From Candidatus Mycobacterium wuenschmannii (GTDB taxonomy: Bacteria; Actinomycetota; Actinomycetes; Mycobacteriales; Mycobacteriaceae): a DNA stretch of 64,000 nucleotides. A program made the translations under genes and the position numbers. A model generated the notes under the pieces. It saw only the letters and a program-made list of their open reading frames with translations. It did not search any database and was not told where the DNA came from. The stretch lies in NCBI RefSeq assembly GCF_030252325.1, contig NZ_CP126981.1, positions 124,001 to 188,000 of the forward strand, written 5' to 3'. Of this stretch, positions 8,978-17,682 are shown piece by piece; the stretch's first letter is position 1; each line of letters begins with the position of its first letter.

Positions 8978-9622
8978 CTAGCCCGATAAGGTGTGGCGGG
9001 CAAGCGCATCAGTGGTGGCCATCAGCCGGGCTCGGAACTGCTCGAAGGTGCGGCGACGTTGCACCAGGCCGAAGATCTCCCATGTCCACACGTCGGTCAA
9101 CAGCTCGGCGACCTCACCGTACGGCCGCGTAGGCCCCTCACCTAGCAGGTCGGTGAAGATCGCGACCGTCTGCGCGCGCACCACATCGGCCTCAGCGATG
9201 CCCATCGCGTACGCGGCGGCATAGGCATGGGTCATCGCGTCGGTCGCCGCGGCCCGGCGCTGCATCACGTCGATCAAGGCGTTGATCCCGCCCCGCAAAC
9301 TCTCGACGCGACCTACGGCGCCGGCGCCGGTGGCGCCCAGCGCAGCCGCGTAGGCGGTGAGCTCCGCAGACAGCGCACCGACAAGCAGGTGCACTTTCGA
9401 GGGAAAGTGGTGATACAGCGTTGCGATGGAAACGTTTGCGCGCGTGGCGACATCGCGCATGTGCACATCGTGGAAACCGCCGCAGCCTGCACTCTCAATC
9501 GCTGCGGTGAGGATGTCTGCACGGTAGTGACGAACATCGGAATGCGGTTCGGGATCGGTGTCGGGTTCGGTGTGACCGGGCCCGATGTCGCACGCCCAGT
9601 CCTTATCCGCCGAAAGCGGCAT
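8978..9622 (-). CDS. TetR/AcrR family transcriptional regulator
   Basis: 214-residue regulator, last gene of the CYP142 operon. An N-terminal helix-turn-helix (RADILTAAIESAG...VHMRDVATRANVSIATLYHHF, about residues 32-72) is followed by a helical ligand-binding domain with a C-terminal tail. The start is placed at ATG 9622, 4 bp after the cupin stop, with GAAGG upstream; an 18-residue longer form would overlap the cupin gene. Together with the second TetR in this operon it is a candidate binder of the large palindrome at 11971-12004. Confidence 0.88.
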   Translation of the reverse strand: MPLSADKDWACDIGPGHTEPDTDPEPHSDVRHYRADILTAAIESAGCGGFHDVHMRDVATRANVSIATLYHHFPSKVHLLVGALSAELTAYAAALGATGAGAVGRVESLRGGINALIDVMQRRAAATDAMTHAYAAAYAMGIAEADVVRAQTVAIFTDLLGEGPTRPYGEVAELLTDVWTWEIFGLVQRRRTFEQFRARLMATTDALARHTLSG

Positions 9623-9626
9623 CGGG

Positions 9627-10046
9627 TCAGCCTTCCGTGGCAGACGACTCGTGTCCGGGGCTGGGCCACCCTCCACTAAGCATCAGCTCGAAATGGTTCA
9701 TCAACACCTCCAGCGCCGCGGCGGGATTGATCTCCAGACATTCGGTCTCCTTCTCGTAGACCAGGGTGTGCCCAGCTGGGAAGAAGTACACGTCGCCTGC
9801 GGTAGCGACGTCGTCGGGCCAGTCCGTACCACGGTAAATCGCCCGCAGCCGACCGCGGAAAACATAACCGTAGTGCGGGCACTGGCACAGATCGCCCGGC
9901 AGCCCGACATAGCCCGGCGCGCAGTCGACCGCGGGGGCCACCGTGTAGCCGACCTCCATGTCGCCCCAGCGCACCGAGCGAAATCCGGTGTGCGGCCAGC
10001 GACCCCCGCCATCGGCGGGAAGCTCGGTAGGTTTGCTGACAGGCAT
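9627..10046 (-). CDS. Cupin domain-containing protein
   Basis: About 139 residues predicted to form a single cupin barrel. Recognisable parts are the PGDLCQCPHYGYVFRGR segment (cupin motif 1 region with His and a Cys pair) and AGDVYFFPAGHT (motif 2 region with His), both plausible metal-binding positions. ATG 10046 is chosen because AAGGGA sits about 7 bp upstream; an ATG at 10073 touching the previous stop has no ribosome site. It lies between two TetR genes in the CYP142 operon. May be a metal-dependent enzyme or a small-molecule binder; function not known. Confidence 0.82.
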   Translation of the reverse strand: MPVSKPTELPADGGGRWPHTGFRSVRWGDMEVGYTVAPAVDCAPGYVGLPGDLCQCPHYGYVFRGRLRAIYRGTDWPDDVATAGDVYFFPAGHTLVYEKETECLEINPAAALEVLMNHFELMLSGGWPSPGHESSATEG

Positions 10047-10072
10047 CGCCAATCCCTTCGGCTCACAACTCA

Positions 10073-10693
10073 TTACGGGTGCAGCGCCGCGGCGTGGGCG
10101 TCCAGTGCGCCCCCTACCCACCGGCGAAGGTAGGTGCGCAGCTGCTCTCGGCTGCGCCGTGGACGACTCGGGCTCAGAAAAAACGACTGCATCGTGCGCA
10201 GCGCGAATTCCACCGTCTCCTCGAGCAAGGCGTCATCAAATCCCGCTGCAGCCCAGTCGACGTCGAACCGCTCCACCATCTCGCGACCGAACACGGCGGC
10301 GCGCTGCGAGGTGACGGCGACGCTACTGGCCTCCACGTAGGGGTGTTCGAGGAAATGCCCAATCTGGGGAGTGCGGTGGAGGTTCTCCAGCGTGAAGGCC
10401 ACCGCTTCGGTCAACGCCTCTGCAGGGTCATGGATTCCGAGCAGATGACGCTGCAGCCGCGCCATGTAGTGCTCCACCGAGGCCAGCGCCGCCGCCTTCA
10501 TCAATGCCTCTGCGGTGGAGAAGTAGCGGTACACCGTCTGCCGGATGACGCCCAATGACTTGGCGACATCGGCCAGGCTGATATCAGCCCCGCCGTTGCG
10601 GCTCATCTGCTCGACCGCGGCGGCCACGATGCGTTCGGTCGCCTCGCCGTCGTCGGCGGGCGGATCGCCACCCCACCCGTGCCTACGCGCCAT
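10073..10693 (-). CDS. TetR family transcriptional regulator
   Basis: 206 residues. The DNA-binding domain (ATERIVAAAVEQMSRNGG...LADVAKSLGVIRQTVYRYF, about residues 18-62) is clear; the ligand domain ends in a basic segment. It lies 15 bp downstream of cyp142 and is co-directional, so it is co-transcribed with that P450. A regulator immediately behind the P450 plus the palindrome in the P450 promoter suggests autogenous control. Which of the two operon TetR proteins binds the site is not resolved. Confidence 0.9.
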   Translation of the reverse strand: MARRHGWGGDPPADDGEATERIVAAAVEQMSRNGGADISLADVAKSLGVIRQTVYRYFSTAEALMKAAALASVEHYMARLQRHLLGIHDPAEALTEAVAFTLENLHRTPQIGHFLEHPYVEASSVAVTSQRAAVFGREMVERFDVDWAAAGFDDALLEETVEFALRTMQSFFLSPSRPRRSREQLRTYLRRWVGGALDAHAAALHP

Positions 10694-10708
10694 GGCTTTT
10701 CAGGCCTC

Positions 10709-11935
10709 TCAGCTCAGTACCGGCGCCGACGGGGTGAACACCACCGGCATCTGCTCGAGACCGCTGACGAAGTTGGCCGGGCGCAGCGGCAGTGCCGAGG
10801 CATCAGCCAGGCGCAGATCAGGCAGCCGAGCCAGCAGTTTGCGCAACATGGTCGAGAGCTCGAGGCGAGCCAGCTGATTGCCTAGGCAGAAGTGACTGCC
10901 GAAACCAAACGCGATGTGATTGTTCGGGAAACGCCACGGATCGAACTCCTCGGGCGCATCAAATACCGACTCGTCGAAATTCGCGGACTCGAACAACAGC
11001 ATGACCTTCTCCCCGGCGCGCAGTGATGCATCGTGAAATGTCGTGTCCTCGGTCAGCAGGCGGCACATGTTCTTGACCGGCGAGGTCCAGCGCAGCATCT
11101 CCTCAACGGCTTGCGGCACCAAGTCCAGATCGTCGCCAAGCGCGCGCTGGTGCTCGGGATGGCGCAGCAACTGCTCGGTGCCACCAGACAGGGTGTGACG
11201 CGTGGTCTCATCGCCACCGATCAGGATGAGCAGTGTCTCCATGACGATCTCGTCGTCGTCAAGGCGACCGCCGTCGACTTCGGCGTTAACTAGCACACTG
11301 ATCAAATCCTCGCCAGGATCGAGACGCCGCTGAGCCAGTGTGGCGCGGGTGAATTCGCTGTAGTCGGCGAAGGTCTGCACCATGTGCGCGGCCGTCTGCT
11401 CGCTGACTCGCGAACTCAATCCAGTGACAAGATCGTCGGACCATTTCAAGAACATCTCGCGCTGCTCGGGGCGCACACCGAGCATGTCGCCGATCACCGC
11501 CATCGGTAGCGGGGCCGCGATGTCGCGGACGAAGTCGCACTCGCCTTTCTCGCACACCGCGTCGATCAGGGTGTCGCACAACGTATCAATAGATTCGGCA
11601 AGGTCTTGCACACGTTTCCGGGTGAAGCCGGCGTTGACGAGTTTGCGCCGTTTGAGGTGAGCAGGATCGTCCATGTCGATCATCATCGGCGAGCCAGGCT
11701 GATCGGGACGGATACCTCCAGCATTGGAAAACAACGCCGGATTGCGCTCGGCCTCCACTACCGCGGCGTACGTCGACACCGCCGCCAGGCCATTGCGGTC
11801 ACGAAAAACCGGCTCGTGATCCCTCATCCACGCATACGCGGCACGTGGACGGTCGGCGTAAAACGCGCCGTCGGTCAAATCGATGTTGGGGCGTGTGCCC
11901 ACCGACACGACGCGTGGATCATCGGTTACGGACAT
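10709..11935 (-). CDS. cyp142: Cytochrome P450 CYP142 (steroid C26-monooxygenase type)
   Basis: 408 residues from ATG 11935 (GGAGG eleven bases upstream). The sequence closely matches my memory of mycobacterial CYP142, including SNAGGIRPDQP, the PMMIDMDDPAHL segment and NFVSGLEQMPVVFTP at the end. Helix I has a normal GGDETT (240-245), ExxR is E279-R282 and the haem Cys is about 350 (FGFGSHFCLG). CYP142 oxidises the terminal methyl of cholesterol/cholestenone side chains. In M. tuberculosis it sits in the cholesterol locus; here it heads a small operon with TetR and cupin genes, so the substrate may have changed. It diverges from an Abhydrolase_10 gene. Confidence 0.92.
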   Translation of the reverse strand: MSVTDDPRVVSVGTRPNIDLTDGAFYADRPRAAYAWMRDHEPVFRDRNGLAAVSTYAAVVEAERNPALFSNAGGIRPDQPGSPMMIDMDDPAHLKRRKLVNAGFTRKRVQDLAESIDTLCDTLIDAVCEKGECDFVRDIAAPLPMAVIGDMLGVRPEQREMFLKWSDDLVTGLSSRVSEQTAAHMVQTFADYSEFTRATLAQRRLDPGEDLISVLVNAEVDGGRLDDDEIVMETLLILIGGDETTRHTLSGGTEQLLRHPEHQRALGDDLDLVPQAVEEMLRWTSPVKNMCRLLTEDTTFHDASLRAGEKVMLLFESANFDESVFDAPEEFDPWRFPNNHIAFGFGSHFCLGNQLARLELSTMLRKLLARLPDLRLADASALPLRPANFVSGLEQMPVVFTPSAPVLS

Positions 11936-11970
11936 GACGGGGGAAACCTCCGGGTCGGCACCAAAAATTA

Positions 11971-12004
11971 TGACCATACACACGGATGATTATATGTATG
12001 GTCA
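11971..12004. promoter_or_regulatory. 34-bp palindromic operator between cyp142 and the divergent hydrolase
   Basis: Perfect inverted repeat with 10-base arms, TGACCATACA (11971-11980) and TGTATGGTCA (11995-12004), separated by 14 AT-rich bases that include TATAAT on the minus strand. It lies about 36 bp upstream of the cyp142 start and 82 bp upstream of the hydrolase start, overlapping the likely cyp142 promoter. It does not match the KstR or KstR2 consensus I know. Best read as the operator for one of the two TetR proteins of this operon. Confidence 0.7.
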
Positions 12005-12085
12005 AATCTGCCATCTCGACGAAGTAGGCACGATGCCGGTCAACACATACAGGCCGCAACCGCAGCGGCCGTCAGGCTTTCCCAG

Positions 12086-13441
12086 ATGACGCAACCCAGC
12101 AGCCTGGTGGTGCGCGAGCTCACCACCGGAACACCCATGACGAGCGCGCATGTCGCGCGAATTTGCGATGGCTATGAAATCGACGCACTCGCAACGGGTT
12201 ACGTCGAACGCGAATACCTCATCTATGGCCAAGCGCACAGCTACACCGGTAACGCAGCCGGCCCGATAGCTGTAGTCGAGGCACCGCCGTGCGACTATGT
12301 CACCCGCATCATCGTCCGGCGGCCGCGCGACGGCGAGGCCTGCAGCGGCCGCGTGCTGATGGAGCCACTCAACACCAGTTCGGGCGCCGATCACGATCCG
12401 CTCTGGTGCCACGTCGGCGCACTACTCGAGTGGTGCGGGGACACCTGGGTCGGGATCTCCACCCACGCCGTCTCCGGCCTGCGACTGCGCGAGCATGACC
12501 CGGCCCGGTACGCCGACATCGACATCGCGACCAACGATTTCGGCTGGGACATCATCACCCACGTCGGGAACCTGCTGCGCTCAGCGTCGAAGCACAGCCC
12601 GCTGCTCGAGCACGACATCACCCGTCTATATCTCGGAGGCTATTCGCAGAGTGGGACCGAAACTGCCACTTATGCAGTGGCATTCGGTGCTCACACAACA
12701 CTCTTCGATGGCTACTTTCCAGCCGCGCGCGCGGCGAGCCTGGCTCCGATCTCCTCGGGAAACAGCTGGATCCTCCCGATGGAGATCGGCCCGATCGCGC
12801 CCTGCCCGGCACCCGTGCTCGAAGTGATACCGCAGACCGACGTCGAGGGATTCATCGCCCGGCTGACCGCAGACCAGGATTACCTCAACCCCGGAGGCGC
12901 ATGGGTCCGGCGAAACGACGCCGACACCGACGGTGATCGGTATCGGCTCTATGAGATTGCCGGCGCCGCGCACATCGGTGCCATGCCCGGGTGCGACGGG
13001 CGCTCGGATTACCCGCTGTCAGCAATGCTGCGGGCCTGCTTGGTGAGGCTGTTCGATTGGGTCGAGGCCGGTGTGGCGCCGCCACGGGTGCCCAGAATCG
13101 TTCTAGCAGAACAAGGTCAGATCTCGGTAGCGTCGACCGACGAGTACGGAAACGCAATTGGGGGTGTGCGTGCACCGCATCTCGATGTCCCGCTGGCGTG
13201 CTATGCGGTGCACTCGACTCCGGGCATCCTGTGCAAATTGGGCGGCGACCAAACCCTGCTCGCGGTGCCGCTGCTACACCGGCGCTACCGCGATCGCGAC
13301 AGCTACCTGGCTGAGTTCACCGCCAGCCTCGATGCCGCGGTCGGCGACGGCCGCGTGCTGGCCGCCGACCGGGCGCCGTTGCTGGACCACCAGATCGCGC
13401 TGTCCGCAGCGGCTTTCGGCTTCGCGGCGAGCCCGGGATAA
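12086..13441 (+). CDS. Alpha/beta hydrolase domain-containing protein (Abhydrolase_10 type)
   Basis: 451-residue protein of the large alpha/beta hydrolase group often annotated as Abhydrolase_10 in actinobacteria. The nucleophile elbow is GYSQSG near residue 189-194 and the His is probably in the GAAHIGAMPG segment near residue 293. An N-terminal domain precedes the hydrolase core; no signal peptide is evident. It is alone on the plus strand, divergent from cyp142 and probably under the same palindrome. Expected to be a cytoplasmic esterase or lactonase; substrate unknown. It ends 47 bp short of the convergent FprB-like gene. Confidence 0.85.
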   Translation: MTQPSSLVVRELTTGTPMTSAHVARICDGYEIDALATGYVEREYLIYGQAHSYTGNAAGPIAVVEAPPCDYVTRIIVRRPRDGEACSGRVLMEPLNTSSGADHDPLWCHVGALLEWCGDTWVGISTHAVSGLRLREHDPARYADIDIATNDFGWDIITHVGNLLRSASKHSPLLEHDITRLYLGGYSQSGTETATYAVAFGAHTTLFDGYFPAARAASLAPISSGNSWILPMEIGPIAPCPAPVLEVIPQTDVEGFIARLTADQDYLNPGGAWVRRNDADTDGDRYRLYEIAGAAHIGAMPGCDGRSDYPLSAMLRACLVRLFDWVEAGVAPPRVPRIVLAEQGQISVASTDEYGNAIGGVRAPHLDVPLACYAVHSTPGILCKLGGDQTLLAVPLLHRRYRDRDSYLAEFTASLDAAVGDGRVLAADRAPLLDHQIALSAAAFGFAASPG

Positions 13442-13488
13442 GGCGGTCGATCGCGCCGCTGCCCTCGCGTGATCGGTATGTGGCGACT

Positions 13489-15102
13489 CTAATGCTGCGC
13501 CACGGCGCGCATCTGCTCGAGACTTGTGAATTTGATTCGTGGCCGTGATGCCGCTGCCCCGCGGTCACGCTCGACGCTGTCGATGGCCTTCCACCCGGCC
13601 CAATCGATAGGGGAGATACCGCGTTGTGCCAGAAGCTCATCCAACTCACCGTCGGGGGCGATATCACTGTTAAGTCGGCCGGCCTGATAGTCATCCCACA
13701 GGCGCGAGACGGTGGCTTGCGCACATGCGCGGTTGGTCCCGATAACGCCGCGAGGTCCCCGTTTGATCCAGCCGCTGACATAGACACCGTTGAGAGGCCT
13801 GCCGTCGCCGTCGATCGCTCGACCGTCGTCATTGGCGACAGCGCCGCTGGTCGCATCAGCGTGCAGCCCCGGCGGCGTGACACCGCGGTAGCCGATCGAG
13901 CGCAACAGCAAGGAGGTGTCCAGGACGCAGGAGGCGCCGGAGCCAGCGGAATCGGTGGGTACAAGCTGCACCCCCTGCACCCGGTCAGTGCCCAGGACGG
14001 CAGCGGGCGCTACACCGAACCGGAAGACGATTCGTTTGTCGGCCGGTTCGCTGGGGCGGCCCGCGTAGTCGGTCGCGATCGCCATTTTGATTGAGGTGTC
14101 GACACCGTCGCCCGGACGCGCGGCCAGGTCTGCGCCCTCGACCATTACCTGCACACCCGGCATGTAGCCCAGCGCAAGGAACTCGCCCACGGAGAAGGCC
14201 GCATCGCGTAGCTGGCGGCGCCCGAGGATCACCACCTCGCGAATGCTGCTGTCGGACAGCGTCTGCAATGCATGGTCAGCAATATCGGTGCGGGCCAATG
14301 CCTGCGGCTCCATCAGCAGAACGCGCGCGATGTCGAGGGCCACGTTGCCGTTGCCGACAATGACCGCGCGTTCACCGCGCAGATCGAACTGGTGCGCGGA
14401 ATGGTCGGGATGGCCGTTATACCAGCCAACAAAATGCGCCGCGGCTTGGGAACCGGGCAGATCTTCACCGGGGATGCCGAGGTCGCGGCTGGCCGCCGCC
14501 CCGACGGCGTAGACCACCGCATGGTGGTGGGCCATCACATCGTCGTGGGTGAGTATGTCGCCGACTTCCGTGTCGAGGTAGCAGCCAAACCGGGGGCTCT
14601 TCAAGGCGTTTTCGAAAATACGCACCACTGACTTGGTGTTCTGATGGTCCGGTGCGACACCGGCGCGGATCAGCCCGTAGGGCACCGGCAGGCGCTCAAA
14701 CATGTTGACGTGTACCCCGTCGATGGCCAGCAGTTCGGTCGCGGTGTAGCACGCTGCAGGACCGGCACCCACGACGGCTACGCGTAGCGGGCCGGCCGAT
14801 ACCGCACGACGACTGGGCGAGCTCACCGGTGCCGCTGGCTCGAGCGGATGGTGCGCGAAATATGCGGCGTTGATCTCTTTGAAGCGCGCCTGCTGGGCAG
14901 GCAAGTCCTCGTCGTAGTGGATCGCATCCACGGGACATTCCTCGACGCAGGCGCCGCAGTCGATACACGCTTCGGGATCGATGTAAAGCATGTCGGTGTC
15001 GGGAGATCCCGCGCTGTCACCGACAGGGCGGATACAGTCGACCGGGCACGCCGGCACGCAGCTGGCGTCCTTGCAGCAGTTTTGTGTAATGACATAGGGC
15101 AT
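13489..15102 (-). CDS. FprB-like ferredoxin/NADPH-ferredoxin reductase fusion
   Basis: 537 residues. The N-terminal ferredoxin domain (1-75) has the CxxxxxC...CP pattern (CCKDASCVPACPVDC) and a CIDCGACVEECP cluster site, binding 3Fe-4S/4Fe-4S centres. After a linker, an FAD-binding GAGPAACY motif (about residue 112) and an NADPH-binding GNGNVALD motif (about 250) mark an adrenodoxin-reductase-type flavoprotein. The domain order and the GWIKRGPRGVIGTN segment match M. tuberculosis FprB (575 residues), so this is an FprB homologue or paralogue. It lies 30 bp after the acyl-CoA ligase and could supply electrons to the cluster P450s. Confidence 0.93.
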   Translation of the reverse strand: MPYVITQNCCKDASCVPACPVDCIRPVGDSAGSPDTDMLYIDPEACIDCGACVEECPVDAIHYDEDLPAQQARFKEINAAYFAHHPLEPAAPVSSPSRRAVSAGPLRVAVVGAGPAACYTATELLAIDGVHVNMFERLPVPYGLIRAGVAPDHQNTKSVVRIFENALKSPRFGCYLDTEVGDILTHDDVMAHHHAVVYAVGAAASRDLGIPGEDLPGSQAAAHFVGWYNGHPDHSAHQFDLRGERAVIVGNGNVALDIARVLLMEPQALARTDIADHALQTLSDSSIREVVILGRRQLRDAAFSVGEFLALGYMPGVQVMVEGADLAARPGDGVDTSIKMAIATDYAGRPSEPADKRIVFRFGVAPAAVLGTDRVQGVQLVPTDSAGSGASCVLDTSLLLRSIGYRGVTPPGLHADATSGAVANDDGRAIDGDGRPLNGVYVSGWIKRGPRGVIGTNRACAQATVSRLWDDYQAGRLNSDIAPDGELDELLAQRGISPIDWAGWKAIDSVERDRGAAASRPRIKFTSLEQMRAVAQH

Positions 15103-15132
15103 GGATGACCTCCGCGAAAATTGCTCTGTGAA

Positions 15133-16809
15133 TTAGGCTGTCGGAGCAGCGTTTTCAGCGGCGATCTGCGCCGCCCAGCGGTAGTCGGCTTTGCCGGACG
15201 GTGAACGCGCGATCGCGGTGGTCCGCAGAATCGCCTTGGGCAGCTTGTAACGGGCCACATGGCGCCCGCATGCGTCGATCAGGTCGGCATCGGAAGGGTC
15301 AGTACCTTCGACGGCCTCGATGATCGCCACGACTTCGCTGCCCCACCGCGCGGAGGGCCGTCCGACTACGACGACGTCGTAGACGTCGGGGTGGGTTGCG
15401 AGAGCGCGTTCGACCTCCTCGACGAAGATTTTCTCGCCGCCGGAGTTAATCGTGATGGAGTCGCGGCCCAGAAGCTCGATGCGGCCGTCTGCCAGCAGGC
15501 GGGCGCGGTCTCCGGGGACCGACCATCGCACTCCTTTGATAACGGGGAAGGTACGCGCGGTCTTGTCGGCGTCTCCGAGGTAGCCCAGCGGGATCAGGCT
15601 GTGCCGGGCCAGCCAGCCGTCACCCTCACCGGGGGACAGCTCCCGGCCGAAATCTACAGAAATGACCCCGGTTTCGGCGCTGGGAGTAAACATTGCAGCA
15701 TCGGCCGATGATTCGTGTGTCGATATCGAGTTCATCTGCAGACCCGATTCCGAGGCGCCGGCGGCGTCAATGACTAACAGGTTCGGCAGGATCGCCAACA
15801 GCCGCGATCGCGCGGTCTGGGTCAATGCTGCACCACCGTTGCTGATCGACACCAACCCGGAAAGGTCGTAGCCGCCGCGTTCAAGCTCGTCGATGAGCGG
15901 GCGCGCAACCGCGTCCCCGACGACCGGGATGCTCATAACGCGCTCCCGTTCGGCCAGCCGCAGGATCTGCTGCGGCCGCAGCGATTCGACATCGTCGGGG
16001 AAGGCGACCCATCCGCCCATGCTGAAGATGGTGAACGCTGCCCACTGCGCGGCACCGTGGATCAGCGGTGTGATCAGCAGAACCGACGCCGCCCCGCCCG
16101 GTCCTGCTGCAGCGCCTGCGCGGTCGGCGAGCTCGGAATACGAGCCGCACGGTAGATCCGAACCGAACGGCCTTCCACCCATCGACGACACGAAGATGTC
16201 GTGCTGACGCCACAACACTCCTTTCGGCATGCCCGTCGTCCCACCGGTGTAGAGCAGGAAGACATCCTCGCCACGAGGCGTGGGCATACCGGTCCGTGGT
16301 GGGGGAGTCGCTACGACCGACTCGTAGTCCACCGCATCCGGCAACAACGCGTGGCCGCTGTCATCGGCTACTTGAATGAGGATCTCCAAATCCGGGACGC
16401 GATCGCGGATCGCGGCCACGCGCGGCGCGAACTCGGCGTTGTAAACCAACGCCTTAGCCCGAGAGTCCTGCAGCAGGTAGATCAGCTCGTTATCGACATA
16501 GCGGTAGTTGACGTTGAACGGTGCCACCCGGGCCCGATACCCGCCGATCATCGACTCGAGATACTCGTTGCCGTTACGTAGGTAGAGCCCGACGTGATCC
16601 TGCCCGGATTCGTGAGGCAGCAGATCGTCACGCTCGGCGCGGCAACCGAGACCGCGCGACACCAGGTAGTGAGCGACACCGTCACAGCGGCGATCCATCT
16701 CAGCGAAGGTGACGTCACGGTCGCCCCACAACACAGCTCGGCGATCCGGCACCGCGCGGGCCACAGTGCGAAATACCTCAGCAAGGTTGAAATCTGCGTC
16801 AGGCGGCAT
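15133..16809 (-). CDS. Acyl-CoA synthetase, FadD19-like
   Basis: 558-residue ANL-family ligase that activates a carboxylic acid to its CoA thioester through an acyl-AMP. The P-loop LLYTGGTTGMPKGV is at 185-198, the adenylate-binding DAAGASESG is mid-protein and the catalytic C-terminal Lys lies in SPSGKADYRW. GREDxxxxxGE appears as GRDSITINSGGEK. It resembles the FadD19/FadD17 steroid side-chain ligases in these blocks, with an extra short insertion at residues 55-72. Genes run TetR, FadD, FprB-like in one direction, so it probably activates an acid produced by P450 or ALDH oxidation. Confidence 0.9.
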   Translation of the reverse strand: MPPDADFNLAEVFRTVARAVPDRRAVLWGDRDVTFAEMDRRCDGVAHYLVSRGLGCRAERDDLLPHESGQDHVGLYLRNGNEYLESMIGGYRARVAPFNVNYRYVDNELIYLLQDSRAKALVYNAEFAPRVAAIRDRVPDLEILIQVADDSGHALLPDAVDYESVVATPPPRTGMPTPRGEDVFLLYTGGTTGMPKGVLWRQHDIFVSSMGGRPFGSDLPCGSYSELADRAGAAAGPGGAASVLLITPLIHGAAQWAAFTIFSMGGWVAFPDDVESLRPQQILRLAERERVMSIPVVGDAVARPLIDELERGGYDLSGLVSISNGGAALTQTARSRLLAILPNLLVIDAAGASESGLQMNSISTHESSADAAMFTPSAETGVISVDFGRELSPGEGDGWLARHSLIPLGYLGDADKTARTFPVIKGVRWSVPGDRARLLADGRIELLGRDSITINSGGEKIFVEEVERALATHPDVYDVVVVGRPSARWGSEVVAIIEAVEGTDPSDADLIDACGRHVARYKLPKAILRTTAIARSPSGKADYRWAAQIAAENAAPTA

Positions 16810-16869
16810 TGGGCTCCTTCAGCTCGTGCTGTGATAGCACACGGCCAGATATGTTGGACAACAACAGGT

Positions 16870-17451
16870 TCAGGGAGCTCCGCAACCCAGAACCAAGGCG
16901 ACGGCGTCATCAAGGCGGTCAAAAATCTGATCGACGGTTAACACGCGGGCGGCCATCATGGCGCCCGCGAACGCCATCTCCAATGTGGACTTCGCGGATT
17001 CGGTCCACCCTGGCCCCAACGCCGATCGGATGCGCGCCGACACCTCGTTGGCGATCTCGAGACGCACAGGGCTCACCGCAGGGTCGTCGGCCAGCAACGC
17101 AGCGGCGCAAGCCGCGGTCAGTTCAGGCTCGTCAGCGCCCACGAGAGCCATATCCCGCATCGTTGACGACACCCGGGTGAAAGCGGAATCGTTGACGTCG
17201 ACATGGCGGGGAGCGTCTTGTAGCAACTCCAGATACAGCCCGGCGACCAGCGCATCTTTCGATGGGAAATACCTGTAGGCGCTCGCCGGGGACACCCCGG
17301 CCCGTGCAGCCACTGCGCGCATCGTGACCCCGCTATAGGTCGAGGTGCGAAGCTCCTCCAGGCCGGCATCAAGGAGCTTGCGGATCGTCTGTGCAGGACG
17401 CCGATCGGGGCGTCGTGACGCGGAACCGGCGGGCACCGCATCAACAGTCAC
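16870..17451 (-). CDS. TetR/AcrR family transcriptional regulator
   Basis: About 193 residues from GTG 17451. The helix-turn-helix (AQTIRKLLDAGLEELRTS...AVAARAGVSPASAYRYF) is residues 20-60, followed by a TetR ligand domain. An in-frame extension upstream to 17595 would run through the palindrome at 17459-17474 and is poor coding sequence, so the internal GTG, 8 bp from the palindrome, is preferred; no clear ribosome site is visible and the mRNA may be leaderless. It lies 60 bp upstream of the FadD19-like gene and probably controls that operon. Confidence 0.82.
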   Translation of the reverse strand: MTVDAVPAGSASRRPDRRPAQTIRKLLDAGLEELRTSTYSGVTMRAVAARAGVSPASAYRYFPSKDALVAGLYLELLQDAPRHVDVNDSAFTRVSSTMRDMALVGADEPELTAACAAALLADDPAVSPVRLEIANEVSARIRSALGPGWTESAKSTLEMAFAGAMMAARVLTVDQIFDRLDDAVALVLGCGAP

Positions 17452-17458
17452 ACAATTA

Positions 17459-17474
17459 CTGGACACTCGTCCAG
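17459..17474. promoter_or_regulatory. Candidate autoregulatory operator of the TetR gene at 16870-17451
   Basis: Perfect inverted repeat CTGGAC-ACTC-GTCCAG, eight bases upstream of the proposed GTG start. Its position at the expected promoter/start region suits repression by the TetR protein it precedes. Another weak inverted repeat, TGTTG-GACAA-CAACA at 16852-16866, lies just upstream of the FadD gene. Confidence 0.5.
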
Positions 17475-17682
17475 AATAGATCAACGCGGATGAACCACCA
17501 ACACCGCAGGTTAAAACCGTTCTAAGAACACATTTTAAGAGCATATTCGCAACCCAAGCGCTGCCTGGCCGGGGTTCCGAGCACTGCTTCTCCATCTCTG
17601 ATGCTCGCTAATTGAGACAGATGTCTAAAATTACTCGATTAGGGCAGCGGCCCGCGGTCCGATGAGTGAAGGTGGGAAAGTC

